Of a stretch of DNA of 64,000 nucleotides, positions 14,933 through 23,832 are shown piece after piece. Source of the DNA: an uncultured Lachnospiraceae bacterium (lineage in GTDB: Bacteria > Bacillota > Clostridia > Lachnospirales > Lachnospiraceae); assembly GCA_900315735.1 (NCBI GenBank), contig ONAD01000008.1, positions 1 to 64,000 on the forward strand, written 5' to 3'. A model generated the notes under the pieces. The model made no database searches, was not told where the DNA came from, and saw only the letters and a program-made list of their open reading frames with translations. A program made the translations under genes and the position numbers. Positions within the stretch are counted from its first letter, which is position 1. Each line of letters opens with the position of its first letter.

Positions 14933-17587
14933 TTAGTTTCTATCCACAAATCCTTTAGCATAAGCACTTAATACTTTTAAATGCTCCTCTGGTTTTTGTA
15001 ACATTTCAAAATCCGCACTAAATTCAGTTCCTCTTAAGTCTCTATTAAAGAAATGGAATCCCCATATATGATAATTATTGTCATCGACAAATGTTTTTAC
15101 AGGAATTGCATTTTCTTTCAACTGCAACAGGAAGTCTTCCTTCCATTTATCAGATTCCACAAGGTGCGTACCCTTAGGTTCTATGAACACTTGCATTTGT
15201 TCAAAACCATCCTCATTATCTTTCTGTAAAAATAACACATAATCCGGTTCGAATCTTTCACCACCATCAAACGAATAGAGGTGCATCTGACGTTCATTAC
15301 GCATTAGATAAATCTTGCTATAAAAAGTTTTTAGTTTATCTACATAATCGCGGAAATATGCTACAAATGCTTTTTCTTCTGAAGTTCCATAATTATCTGT
15401 GAATGTAAACCAATCTTCTCCTTTTAGATCTATACGCATTGTAGCCGGTACAGTAGCATCATTTTGAGACACTCCAATTCCACCATCAACAATATTAGTA
15501 TAATTTACAGCTTTATCACGGAAAATATCATGTATATTAACTGCACGGAACTCCTTGGTACCCTCATATTCTTCCTCTATTGCAGAAATTGATGCCGCTA
15601 TCTTTGTAAGTACACTTGTAACAGCCGTTGATAAAATAGCTACCGATGGCTCATCATATTTGCTACGAATCTCTATTTTTATGTCTCCAAGATAATTGGT
15701 ACTTGTTATAAATTCTCTTGTTGATTTCAAATTTGGAAATCTACTTTTTAAGGTATTAAACTTATACACCGGAACTTTTGCAAGAGCCTTATTTACGATG
15801 GCATAATTTATATTTGCGATTTCTCCAATCGTAGTGGCATATAGCTTTGTTTTTGTCTTACTATCAACAGAAGTACCTTGTCCATCATCAAGAATAATGT
15901 CCTCACCGGATTGCCCTGTTACCAGCGTCACCGAATACACCTTGTTTCTTACCGATGGAAGCAATTCGTTAACCTCAGAACGACTTTTGACTACTCGATC
16001 ATTTATAAATATCAAACCATTTTTATAAAGGTCATCCTGTTTAAATTCATCCTTCAAAATATAATGCTTTGTAACGGTTTTGTCAGGATCTATACCGATT
16101 TCACGCAATGCATTATGAAGCTCACCTATATATCTACTGTCATTTTGACAATGATAATATAACTCCTCACAAATACGAAGCTCATTTTCTACGTCATTGT
16201 CATATTTTCGTTGAAATTTGGATTGCTCATCATTAATCTTAAACGGACAATATCTGGCACCACGTCCAATAAGCTGTGCTTCCGAAACGGTTGCTGGAGA
16301 TATTGATTTACCACCAGACTGTCTCGTTTCATACAAACGTACTATGTCAAAAAGGTTTAATACATCCCAACCTTCATCAAGTTTCTTTACTTCAAAAATT
16401 GCTCTATACGGATTTGATGAATCTTCTAAAGAATTGAGCAAAATTTGCTTTAAATCCGCCTCTTTATCATCATTCACTGATACACAATGCTCTTCTGAAA
16501 AATCCTCCCGAAGTTCCTGTGCAAGCATATCAAAGGTTATTCCTGCAGACGAAAAATAATTATACGCTTGATGCATCGTAGGATTGTCAATCAATTCAGA
16601 AATTCTCTCAATTGTAGAGCCATCCAAATTTTTTACAACATCAATAAAGGTTGCCATAAACTTTTTGCTGTCCTCAATTTTAGCAGACTTAAATAACACA
16701 ACCGGTTTGATAGATAAATGATTATCCTGAAACACCTTTAATCTATACTGGCTCAACACCAAAGCCTGAATAGCCCTGTCCATAATATCCATATCTGAAC
16801 GAAGTGTTTTTATCTCTTTTGAATAAAGATCCGCACGGAATTTATGTAAAGGATAGTCAAAAATAATCTTGTTCTCATATTCTGCACGAATCTGAGGATT
16901 AGCAAGATCACAGGTAGCAGTAAATTCAAGTAATATATTTTCACTATTTCTGTCAAAAATGCTCTTTACTGTCTGCTCCCAGGAATGATAATTATCCTCC
17001 TGTTCCTTACTAAGTTTCTTTGTTGTAGCATTCAAATGATGTGCTTCATCGGATATAAGTACAGTCTTCACATCATCAAAGTCATCAAAAGATATCCCAT
17101 TTTCTTTTGTAATCCACATATCAGTATGCAATCCCTGAGTTGTTGAAAAACAAATATTTATTGCATCAGGATCTGTTGATTGAAAATTACTAACTTTCTT
17201 TATCGATATGCGTTCTCCGTCCAACACAATCTCGTCAGCGAATAAATACTTACTTGATGCGGCATTCAAGAAATTGTCCTCTGTTTTCTTTACTATGGTA
17301 GACAAGTTTACAAAGAACAGAAAATTTCTGTATCCTCTTCTGTATAGATAAAGCATAAGGCCTGCCATAATCAGCGTCTTACCGCTACCTGTAGCCATGT
17401 GAAACAATACCTGTGTTGGATGAGGACATTTGGAACTTTCGAAATGAGTTATGAAATTCTCAAATGCAGTAATCTGATATGGGCGCAATTCAAACGATGG
17501 ATTTAAGTTAGCAGGAATAAACGCCGGCATTTCAGCGGCGTACCCATTCTCCCGGAGCACATCTATTTTTTCATGTAGAAATGCCAT
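14933..17587 (-). CDS. res: Type III restriction enzyme Res subunit (helicase-nuclease)
   Basis: An 884-residue SF2 helicase with a C-terminal nuclease, the motor and cutting subunit of a type III restriction system. Walker A is MATGSGKT (64-71), the DEAD-box-like motif is ISDEAHH, motif III is EFTATCD and motif VI is QLIGRGARY. The nuclease site is near the C-terminus: FEPDYVLF, then QVFIEPKG, giving the PD...ExK pattern. All main motifs are intact and the length is typical. It starts 3 nt after the mod stop with GGGAGG overlapping that stop, so the two are coupled. Cutting is expected to require two head-to-head copies of the Mod target site. Confidence 0.93.
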   Translation of the reverse strand: MAFLHEKIDVLRENGYAAEMPAFIPANLNPSFELRPYQITAFENFITHFESSKCPHPTQVLFHMATGSGKTLIMAGLMLYLYRRGYRNFLFFVNLSTIVKKTEDNFLNAASSKYLFADEIVLDGERISIKKVSNFQSTDPDAINICFSTTQGLHTDMWITKENGISFDDFDDVKTVLISDEAHHLNATTKKLSKEQEDNYHSWEQTVKSIFDRNSENILLEFTATCDLANPQIRAEYENKIIFDYPLHKFRADLYSKEIKTLRSDMDIMDRAIQALVLSQYRLKVFQDNHLSIKPVVLFKSAKIEDSKKFMATFIDVVKNLDGSTIERISELIDNPTMHQAYNYFSSAGITFDMLAQELREDFSEEHCVSVNDDKEADLKQILLNSLEDSSNPYRAIFEVKKLDEGWDVLNLFDIVRLYETRQSGGKSISPATVSEAQLIGRGARYCPFKINDEQSKFQRKYDNDVENELRICEELYYHCQNDSRYIGELHNALREIGIDPDKTVTKHYILKDEFKQDDLYKNGLIFINDRVVKSRSEVNELLPSVRNKVYSVTLVTGQSGEDIILDDGQGTSVDSKTKTKLYATTIGEIANINYAIVNKALAKVPVYKFNTLKSRFPNLKSTREFITSTNYLGDIKIEIRSKYDEPSVAILSTAVTSVLTKIAASISAIEEEYEGTKEFRAVNIHDIFRDKAVNYTNIVDGGIGVSQNDATVPATMRIDLKGEDWFTFTDNYGTSEEKAFVAYFRDYVDKLKTFYSKIYLMRNERQMHLYSFDGGERFEPDYVLFLQKDNEDGFEQMQVFIEPKGTHLVESDKWKEDFLLQLKENAIPVKTFVDDNNYHIWGFHFFNRDLRGTEFSADFEMLQKPEEHLKVLSAYAKGFVDRN

Positions 17588-17590
17588 AGA

Positions 17591-19462
17591 TTACACCTCC
17601 CCATAAAAGCTTCTTGTAAATGCCTTATCTTCAGCACTGATACCATATTCTTCATCGTCTATATCACAATAATTTACATACAATAAATTCTTATCAAGCA
17701 ATTCCATAAGGAAGCGCTTCTGGTCATCAATAGATAATGAATAGAAATCATCTGCATTATCGTCAATGTCCTTAGGATTAACTTTGCTACTGATAAATCC
17801 AGTTTCAATGATGCGGTTATATATATCTTTGATTGCATCAACAGTAGTTGCTGTCTGAATTTCATCAACAAAGTTCTGATTTGCTTTTGCAAGTTCACAA
17901 TATACAAATGAACCTCCGCCTTGCCAATTTACCTCTTTCGATATTCCGCCCATCTCTCCTTTTATAACACTTTCTAATCGTGGAATAATAAATGTATGTA
18001 TATAATCCATCTGTTCAAACAATATATACTTACGTTTCATTTTATGAGCAACTGCAGCTGATGTACCACTACCACCAAAAAAGTCCAATATCATATCTCC
18101 TTCTTCAGTAGATATATCAAATATTTTTTTTATTACTTTCTCAGGTTTTGGAGTTTTAAACAGATCACTGGTTCTTTCTTCTGGAAAAAGTTTTTTCTGT
18201 TCATATTTAGCTTGCCTTGTATGTCCTGTATCATCAATGTCATCCCAAATAAAATCTGTCTCGATATTCCATAATGATGATGGTGGCAAACCTTTTTGCT
18301 CATTCAAATATGTTCTACGAATAATACCTGTTTCAGTAGAATTAAAACGAATTTCTCCTGTTTCCATTCTTCTTGCTAGCTCATCTTTACTCCACCTCCA
18401 TCCATTTGCAGGTGGTTTTATAATATTGCCATTCGGCGAAGAAATATCATACATCAAGTTTTCGCGTGGATTAGGCGAATTTACGGGATTTCCATCAAAC
18501 CATGGTCCTCTTGGATCATTGTCTGGATTTTTATAATGTGATGCCTGCTCCTCAGTTCTATCCAATTTAAAACTTTCCCATTTTTCGTTTTTTGAATATA
18601 CCAAAATGTAATTGTGATCTTGTGAAAACTGTTTTGCATCATTATTACTATTATCACAATTTTTCCATACTACAGTTTGTATATAACATTCTCGTCCCCA
18701 GATCCCATCCATTAACACTCTAAGATATGCTTGCTCGCGATCATCACAAAAAATAAAAATTGTTCCATTAGTAGATAAAAGTCTTTTAGATAACTCCAAC
18801 CTAGTTTTCATAAAAGTAAGCCATGTCGAATGATTAAATGAATCGTTATAACCAAAACCACTATTTTCTGTATTATAAGGTGGGTCTATACAAATACATT
18901 TAATCATGCCCTCATATTTTTTTAATATTGATGATAGGGCAAGCAAATTATTCCCTTTTACGACTAAATTATCTGAATGTATTTCACCATAATATTTAAC
19001 ATTTGACAGAACCTTTGGATATAGCAGTCTATCTATTTCATCTGGTGCAAGTGTTTCATTATAAAAAATTTCTGTCCTTTTCTGTTCCTCAAAAGTTTGT
19101 CCACCTTCTAAAACACAATCTTTATATGGAAAAATCAACTCCACATTACCTGTTGATGAAATAATATCCCCATTATTATTAACAAGACCAATTTTATTTT
19201 TAAATCGAGTATAACTGTCTGGTAAAAATTCTCTATTATTAACAACCCATCCAAATCCTACTTTATCAAAAACAGTAATTCCATCAACCTCTTTGAAGAA
19301 ATGTTCTTTCGTAATATCATTAGTAAGTAGTAAATGAATAAGATTAGTATCCATCTGCATTGCAGCCTCATAAACAGCGTTTCGCAGAAGAACTCCTTCT
19401 TCTGTAAAAAATCTATTATCTTGCTTAAGTACCGTCAATACTGTTTCGTAAAACTTGGTCAT
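17591..19462 (-). CDS. mod: Type III DNA adenine methyltransferase Mod subunit
   Basis: A 623-residue beta-class adenine-N6 methyltransferase that gives the type III system its sequence specificity and protects host DNA. The catalytic motif DPPYNTENSG is at residues 193-202 and comes before the SAM-binding FGGSGTSAAV, the order expected for type III Mod. The region between them holds the variable target-recognition part. The C-terminal segment probably contacts Res. AAGGAGAGG precedes the ATG. There are no simple-sequence repeats in the reading frame, so phase variation of the kind seen in some mod genes is not evident. The recognition site cannot be read from sequence. Confidence 0.93.
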   Translation of the reverse strand: MTKFYETVLTVLKQDNRFFTEEGVLLRNAVYEAAMQMDTNLIHLLLTNDITKEHFFKEVDGITVFDKVGFGWVVNNREFLPDSYTRFKNKIGLVNNNGDIISSTGNVELIFPYKDCVLEGGQTFEEQKRTEIFYNETLAPDEIDRLLYPKVLSNVKYYGEIHSDNLVVKGNNLLALSSILKKYEGMIKCICIDPPYNTENSGFGYNDSFNHSTWLTFMKTRLELSKRLLSTNGTIFIFCDDREQAYLRVLMDGIWGRECYIQTVVWKNCDNSNNDAKQFSQDHNYILVYSKNEKWESFKLDRTEEQASHYKNPDNDPRGPWFDGNPVNSPNPRENLMYDISSPNGNIIKPPANGWRWSKDELARRMETGEIRFNSTETGIIRRTYLNEQKGLPPSSLWNIETDFIWDDIDDTGHTRQAKYEQKKLFPEERTSDLFKTPKPEKVIKKIFDISTEEGDMILDFFGGSGTSAAVAHKMKRKYILFEQMDYIHTFIIPRLESVIKGEMGGISKEVNWQGGGSFVYCELAKANQNFVDEIQTATTVDAIKDIYNRIIETGFISSKVNPKDIDDNADDFYSLSIDDQKRFLMELLDKNLLYVNYCDIDDEEYGISAEDKAFTRSFYGEV

Positions 19463-19543
19463 GCCATCCTCTCCTTCTCTTGTATTTATTTTAACCTAAG
19501 TTCATATACTTATTTTATTAATATCCTATTTTGTTCGTCGTCC

Positions 19544-19789
19544 TTAATTCATCTCATTCCACACATTCACATAATCCTGCAGTCCGCCCGGACGCATTGC
19601 AATACTTATATAACTTGCAGGCTCTTTCCTTGCAAGTCTGGCAAGGATTCCTACATCTTCCGGCTCATCAAATACAACCTGCGTCTCAGCCTCATCACAG
19701 TCAATTACAAGTTCCTTGCCATCCATATCTGTCATAACAACTGCATTCCTACTGCCATCATACTGATACACCGTATAGTTTAATGCCAT
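19544..19789 (-). CDS. Small hypothetical protein (possibly DUF6061-like)
   Basis: An 81-residue protein beginning with a beta-rich half (NYTVYQYDGSRNAVVMTD) and ending in a helical half (YISIAMRPGGLQDYVNVW). The layout resembles small DUF6061-type proteins common on clostridial mobile elements, but I hold that weakly. It starts 12 nt after the rlmD-like stop and could share that transcript. It lies where the AT-rich island meets the chromosomal housekeeping genes. Confidence 0.5.
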   Translation of the reverse strand: MALNYTVYQYDGSRNAVVMTDMDGKELVIDCDEAETQVVFDEPEDVGILARLARKEPASYISIAMRPGGLQDYVNVWNEMN

Positions 19790-19801
19790 ATGCTTACCTC
19801 T

Positions 19802-21439
19802 CTACACCATCCCAAAATGCTCCAGCGCATCCTTAATCGCCTTTTCCTTCTCCACCGGACACTGAGGCTGTCTGCTATCCTCCGACTTAGGTAGGTTATA
19901 ATTCTCACCAACTTCTATGCCACACTTCCTTTTCACTTGCGAAATATACAGATTAGACACCTTCAACCCATGCTCTTTCAGCACATAATCCTTAATCTCT
20001 GCATAAGTCGCCTTACTCTCCGAACTCGTCAAATCTAACTCATCTAATTCTATCTCAACCTCAATCACATCATCCGGCTTTCGTTGGGACAAGAGAACTA
20101 CCGTTTCCACGTGCACCGTATGGCCGAACTGGTCTACCGGCTGCACCTCCACGAGGTCATATCCATGGCTGCAAAGATATTTCAAATCCCGGGCCAGGGT
20201 TGCGGAATCGCAGCTTACATAGACGATACGCTGTGGTGCCATCTCGCACATCATGGCAAGAAGGGATTCCTCGCAGCCTTTGCGTGGCGGATCCACTACA
20301 ATAACTTCTGCACGGGCTTCTTCGCCATGGGCGGCACAGTATGCCGGATAGACTTCCTCTGCTTTTCCTACGAAAAATTCTGCATTGGAAATGTGGTTTC
20401 GAAGAGCATTCTCTTTGGCATCTGCAATTGCCTGCGGTACAATTTCCACACCGTAAACCTTCTTCGCTTTCTGTGCGAGAAATAAGGAAATCGTTCCAAT
20501 GCCGCAATATAAATCCCAGACTGTCTCTTCACCGGTGAGATTGGCATATTCCAAAGCTTTGTTATAAAGCACCTCTGTCTGCGCCGGATTTACCTGATAG
20601 AAGGACTGCGGAGAAATCTGAAAGGAAATCGTTCCGATATAATCTGTAATGTAACCCTGTCCATAGAGGGTATAAGTCTCTTCTCCTAAAATCACGTTTC
20701 CCCTGGACTCATTGATATTTACGGTAATACTTGTCATTCCCTGCAAATCTTTTAATACTTCGATAAAACTTTCTGCGTGTGGCAGCTTCTTTCCGTTGAT
20801 GACAAAGCAGACCATCCACTCCCCGGTCTTCTCACCGTAACGGATTAGGATGTGGCGGATGCAGCCTTTTCCGGTTTTCTCATCATAAGCACTGACGCCA
20901 TAGGCTTTCATGGTGTCTAAAATAAGGGACAGGATTCTTCCATTTCCTTCCTTTCCCAAAAGGCAGTCCTGCACCGGAATAATGTTGTGGGTTCTGGACG
21001 CAAAAAAGCCTGCCACCAGGTTGCCCTCTTTATCATAACCCACCGGAAACTGTGCTTTGTTCCGGTAGCGGTAAGGCTCCTGCATGCCAAGTGTTGGTAA
21101 GACCTTTGGATTTTCAAATCCGCCGATATGTTTTAAATTGTTGCGTACTTTATTTTCCTTAAACTTAAGCTGGCTCTCATAGGAAAGTGCCTGAATCTGG
21201 CAGCCACCACACCGCTTATGCTCCGGGCATGGCGGGGTTGTCCGCATGGTGGACTCCTTAAGAATTTCCATCAGGCGGGCATAGCCATAAGTTTTTTTCA
21301 TCTTCATGATTTTGGCACGAACCATGTCTCCCGGCAGAGCATCCTTAATAAAAAGTGTGATGCCTTCCGTTCTTCCGATACCTTCGCCGTTGGTTCCGAT
21401 ATCGTCAATGGTCAGTGTAACAATGTCATCTTTTTTCAT
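19802..21439 (-). CDS. rlmD: 23S rRNA (uracil-5-)-methyltransferase, RlmD/RumA family, with C-terminal extension
   Basis: A 545-residue SAM-dependent enzyme that methylates uracil C5 in 23S rRNA. An N-terminal TRAM domain (about 1-60) is followed by the iron-sulphur cysteines (CPEHKRCGGCQ). The SAM and catalytic motifs are DLYCGIGTISLFLA, VVDPPRKGCEESLL and VYVSCDSATLARDL, the last holding the nucleophilic cysteine. About 95 residues follow the catalytic domain (from IEVEIELDELD), including a conserved-looking unit ending CPVEKEKAIKDALEHFGM that ordinary RumA lacks. The start lies 5 nt after the yhaM stop, so htrA-like, yhaM and this gene form an operon. Confidence 0.9.
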   Translation of the reverse strand: MKKDDIVTLTIDDIGTNGEGIGRTEGITLFIKDALPGDMVRAKIMKMKKTYGYARLMEILKESTMRTTPPCPEHKRCGGCQIQALSYESQLKFKENKVRNNLKHIGGFENPKVLPTLGMQEPYRYRNKAQFPVGYDKEGNLVAGFFASRTHNIIPVQDCLLGKEGNGRILSLILDTMKAYGVSAYDEKTGKGCIRHILIRYGEKTGEWMVCFVINGKKLPHAESFIEVLKDLQGMTSITVNINESRGNVILGEETYTLYGQGYITDYIGTISFQISPQSFYQVNPAQTEVLYNKALEYANLTGEETVWDLYCGIGTISLFLAQKAKKVYGVEIVPQAIADAKENALRNHISNAEFFVGKAEEVYPAYCAAHGEEARAEVIVVDPPRKGCEESLLAMMCEMAPQRIVYVSCDSATLARDLKYLCSHGYDLVEVQPVDQFGHTVHVETVVLLSQRKPDDVIEVEIELDELDLTSSESKATYAEIKDYVLKEHGLKVSNLYISQVKRKCGIEVGENYNLPKSEDSRQPQCPVEKEKAIKDALEHFGMV

Positions 21440-21444
21440 ATTTC

Positions 21445-22392
21445 TTATATACTCGATCTGCGGATGTTCGATTCAAACAGACGGTTGAATCCCTGCCACT
21501 GAGTATCTCCTTCCGGTACGTTTGCCAAAAGCTCACGCATGGTCTCCATCTTTGCATCAATGTTATCTGCATAGCTTAATGCTACTGCTTCCGGTAATGC
21601 CGGCTTCTTCGGAGAACCATACTCCAACTCTCCATGATGTGCCAGAATACAGTGTTCCATCTCGTGTGCCAGCTTCACAGGGAAACCGTCGATGGTCTTA
21701 ATGCGCTCTGCAATTTCCATGGCACCAATCATGATATGTCCCAAAAGCTGTCCCTCATCGGTATAATCATTTTCCGGGAAAGTAGAAAGCTCTTCTAACT
21801 TTCCGATGTCGTGAAACATGGCGGCACAAACCAGTAAATCTTTATTGAGAATCTTATAGTTGTCAGCAAAATAAGCAGAAAGCTTCGTTACGCTTAACGT
21901 ATGCTCTAAAAGTCCGCCAACAAAACCGTGATGTACACTTTTTGCTGCAGAATGGAATTTAAAACGTTTTGCAAAATCTGCATCCTCGATAAAGAAACTG
22001 CTTGCCAGCTTCTTAAGGTATGGATTCTCCATCTGCTTAATATATCCAAGTAACTGCTCATACATTTCATCTACATTATATTCGCTGACCGGAAGATATT
22101 CTTTTGGTTCATACTCTCCCTCGGTTGCTTTCCGGACTCTCTTTACATTTAACTGTAATGCGCCCTGAAAACTTGTGATATCTCCCACTACATTGATGTA
22201 ATCAAAGCGGTCAAAATCATCAATTCCCACAGAACCCGGCTCCCAGATTTTTGCATCCAGTGTGCCTGTCTTATCCTGTAAAATCAATGCCTCATAAGGC
22301 TTTCCTGCCTTCGTCAGAGCGGACTGCTTGTTTTTACAAAGATAGATTTCATTTACTCTTTCGCCTTCGCGTAATGTTTCAATATAATGCAT
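21445..22392 (-). CDS. yhaM: 3'-5' exoribonuclease YhaM (OB-fold plus HD domain)
   Basis: A 315-residue YhaM-family nuclease that trims RNA from the 3' end and may process DNA. An N-terminal OB-fold (about 10-90, GTLDAKIWEPG) binds nucleic acid. The HD domain follows, with HHGFVGGLLEHTLSV and the metal pair in FHDIGKLEEL, then CILAHHGELEYG and SYADNIDAKM. All expected metal ligands are visible and the length is standard. It begins 13 nt after the HtrA-like gene and is coupled to the downstream rRNA methyltransferase. Confidence 0.92.
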   Translation of the reverse strand: MHYIETLREGERVNEIYLCKNKQSALTKAGKPYEALILQDKTGTLDAKIWEPGSVGIDDFDRFDYINVVGDITSFQGALQLNVKRVRKATEGEYEPKEYLPVSEYNVDEMYEQLLGYIKQMENPYLKKLASSFFIEDADFAKRFKFHSAAKSVHHGFVGGLLEHTLSVTKLSAYFADNYKILNKDLLVCAAMFHDIGKLEELSTFPENDYTDEGQLLGHIMIGAMEIAERIKTIDGFPVKLAHEMEHCILAHHGELEYGSPKKPALPEAVALSYADNIDAKMETMRELLANVPEGDTQWQGFNRLFESNIRRSSI

Positions 22393-22405
22393 AATTTTCC
22401 TCTTT

Positions 22406-23680
22406 CTATTTTAATACACCAACGGTTGCAGAACATTCGATTTCTACATAGCCTGCTGCACCCTGGCGTTTTATGGTAATCTTTACAACATCTCCCGGAG
22501 TCTGCTCTGCCAGCACATTTTTATATGCCTGCGCAGTCTCCACATTTTCTCCTGCAATCTTCGTAATGACATCGCCACTTTGCAGACCTGCCATCATCGC
22601 CGGGGAATCAATTCCCACTGATTTAATATATACGCCCTTTGGTATGTCATATTCCTTTTCAATGTCAGATGTTACAGAAGTCAGTTTCAGTCCAAGATAC
22701 GGAATATCCTGTCCATTGGAAAGCTTCTCGATAATATCTTTTAACTGGGAAACGGAAATTGCTGTCAGCGTATTCTCATCGCCACTGCTGTAATCCTGCA
22801 TAACGATTCCAACCACTTCCCCGGAAAGATTAACCAGCACACCACTTCCCTGACTGCTTCCCACAATATCTGTCGTCAGTACATTGTAGTTTGCATCAAA
22901 GGTGGAAATACTGTTAGAAGTCGATGTAATATTTCCTGTCAGTATGGAGAAATTCGTTCCCAGCGGACTGCCCAGTGCCAGCACAACGCTGCCCTGTGTG
23001 GTCTGAAGTGAATTTCCAAGCACTGCTACTTTAATTCTGCCCAATGTGCTTTCTTCGATATCGGAACGTTTTACATTTAAAATCGCAATTCCGGTATTTC
23101 CGTCATAGTTCTTAAGCTCCGCTTCTACAGTACTGTTATCAAGGAAGGTCACATGAATGGATTTTGCTCCGCTTATGACCTTGCGTTCTGTCATAATCAG
23201 AAGCTCCTGACCGGTATCCGCAATAATGACACCACTCGCCTGTCCCTGTCTCTCATAAGGCGTGTTAAACCAGTCCACATCACTGGTCACACCGGTTACC
23301 GTAACAATGGACTTATTTGCTTCGCTTCCAATCGCATAAAGCTTGCTCTGTAATTTCTGATATTCCTCCGGTGTAAGTTCTTTTAAGCCTTCTTCTACAT
23401 CCGGCTCGTCTACACCTGTCTCTGTGGAATTTGTCTCTTCTTCCGTATCCGGCTGTACCTCTTCATCTTTCGGGATGCTCACCTTGGTATCCTCCGGCTT
23501 ATTCAACCACTCTTCCATCACTGGGCGCATCCATGTAAATACAAAACAGGATACAAGTCCAAAGATAACCGCAAGCACAACCGTAAATGCAGTTTTTAAA
23601 ATAATACGTCTCTTATTTAACGGCTTGTTCTTGATTTTCTCTTTGATAAATGCAAATTCCTCTTTTTCATTTTCTGACAT
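22406..23680 (-). CDS. HtrA/DegP-like membrane protein with degenerate protease site (predicted pseudoprotease) and PDZ domain
   Basis: A 424-residue protein with cytosolic N-terminus, one membrane helix (about 30-50), an acidic linker, a trypsin-like HtrA domain (about 115-315) and a C-terminal PDZ domain (about 325-420, KSVGIDSPAMMAGLQSGDVI). The fold is clearly HtrA (ALGSPLGT, GEVVGIV), but every catalytic position is changed. The TNxHV histidine reads TERKV (Lys167). The TD(I/L)A aspartate reads TGIAI (Gly197). The GNSGG serine reads SQGSG (Gly278). It therefore should not cleave peptides by the normal mechanism and may act as a binding or scaffolding protein at the cell surface. A consensus promoter precedes it. 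Confidence 0.87.
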   Translation of the reverse strand: MSENEKEEFAFIKEKIKNKPLNKRRIILKTAFTVVLAVIFGLVSCFVFTWMRPVMEEWLNKPEDTKVSIPKDEEVQPDTEEETNSTETGVDEPDVEEGLKELTPEEYQKLQSKLYAIGSEANKSIVTVTGVTSDVDWFNTPYERQGQASGVIIADTGQELLIMTERKVISGAKSIHVTFLDNSTVEAELKNYDGNTGIAILNVKRSDIEESTLGRIKVAVLGNSLQTTQGSVVLALGSPLGTNFSILTGNITSTSNSISTFDANYNVLTTDIVGSSQGSGVLVNLSGEVVGIVMQDYSSGDENTLTAISVSQLKDIIEKLSNGQDIPYLGLKLTSVTSDIEKEYDIPKGVYIKSVGIDSPAMMAGLQSGDVITKIAGENVETAQAYKNVLAEQTPGDVVKITIKRQGAAGYVEIECSATVGVLK

Positions 23681-23719
23681 AGGGAATCCTCTTTTCTACT
23701 GTAAATACAACCAATTTTA

Positions 23720-23748
23720 ATTATACTTTCTATCCGCCTATGTTGCAA
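23720..23748 (-). promoter_or_regulatory. Consensus sigma-A promoter of the htrA-like/yhaM/rlmD operon
   Basis: On the minus strand TTGCAA (23743-23748) and TATAAT (23720-23725) are separated by exactly 17 bp. The transcript would start about 35 nt before the htrA-like ATG. Confidence 0.75.
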
Positions 23749-23755
23749 CATTTTT

Positions 23756-23792
23756 TAAAAAAGAGAGCAGATACAATCAGTACCTGCCCTCT
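23756..23792 (-). terminator. Intrinsic terminator after the aminotransferase operon
   Basis: A hairpin with AGAG(G)GCAG/CTGC(T)CTCT arms, loop around TGATT, followed on the minus strand by six T. It separates the aminotransferase gene from the htrA-like promoter. Confidence 0.75.
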
Positions 23793-23832
23793 TTTAAGAG
23801 TAATGATATGAATATGTTTTCTATATAAAAGA

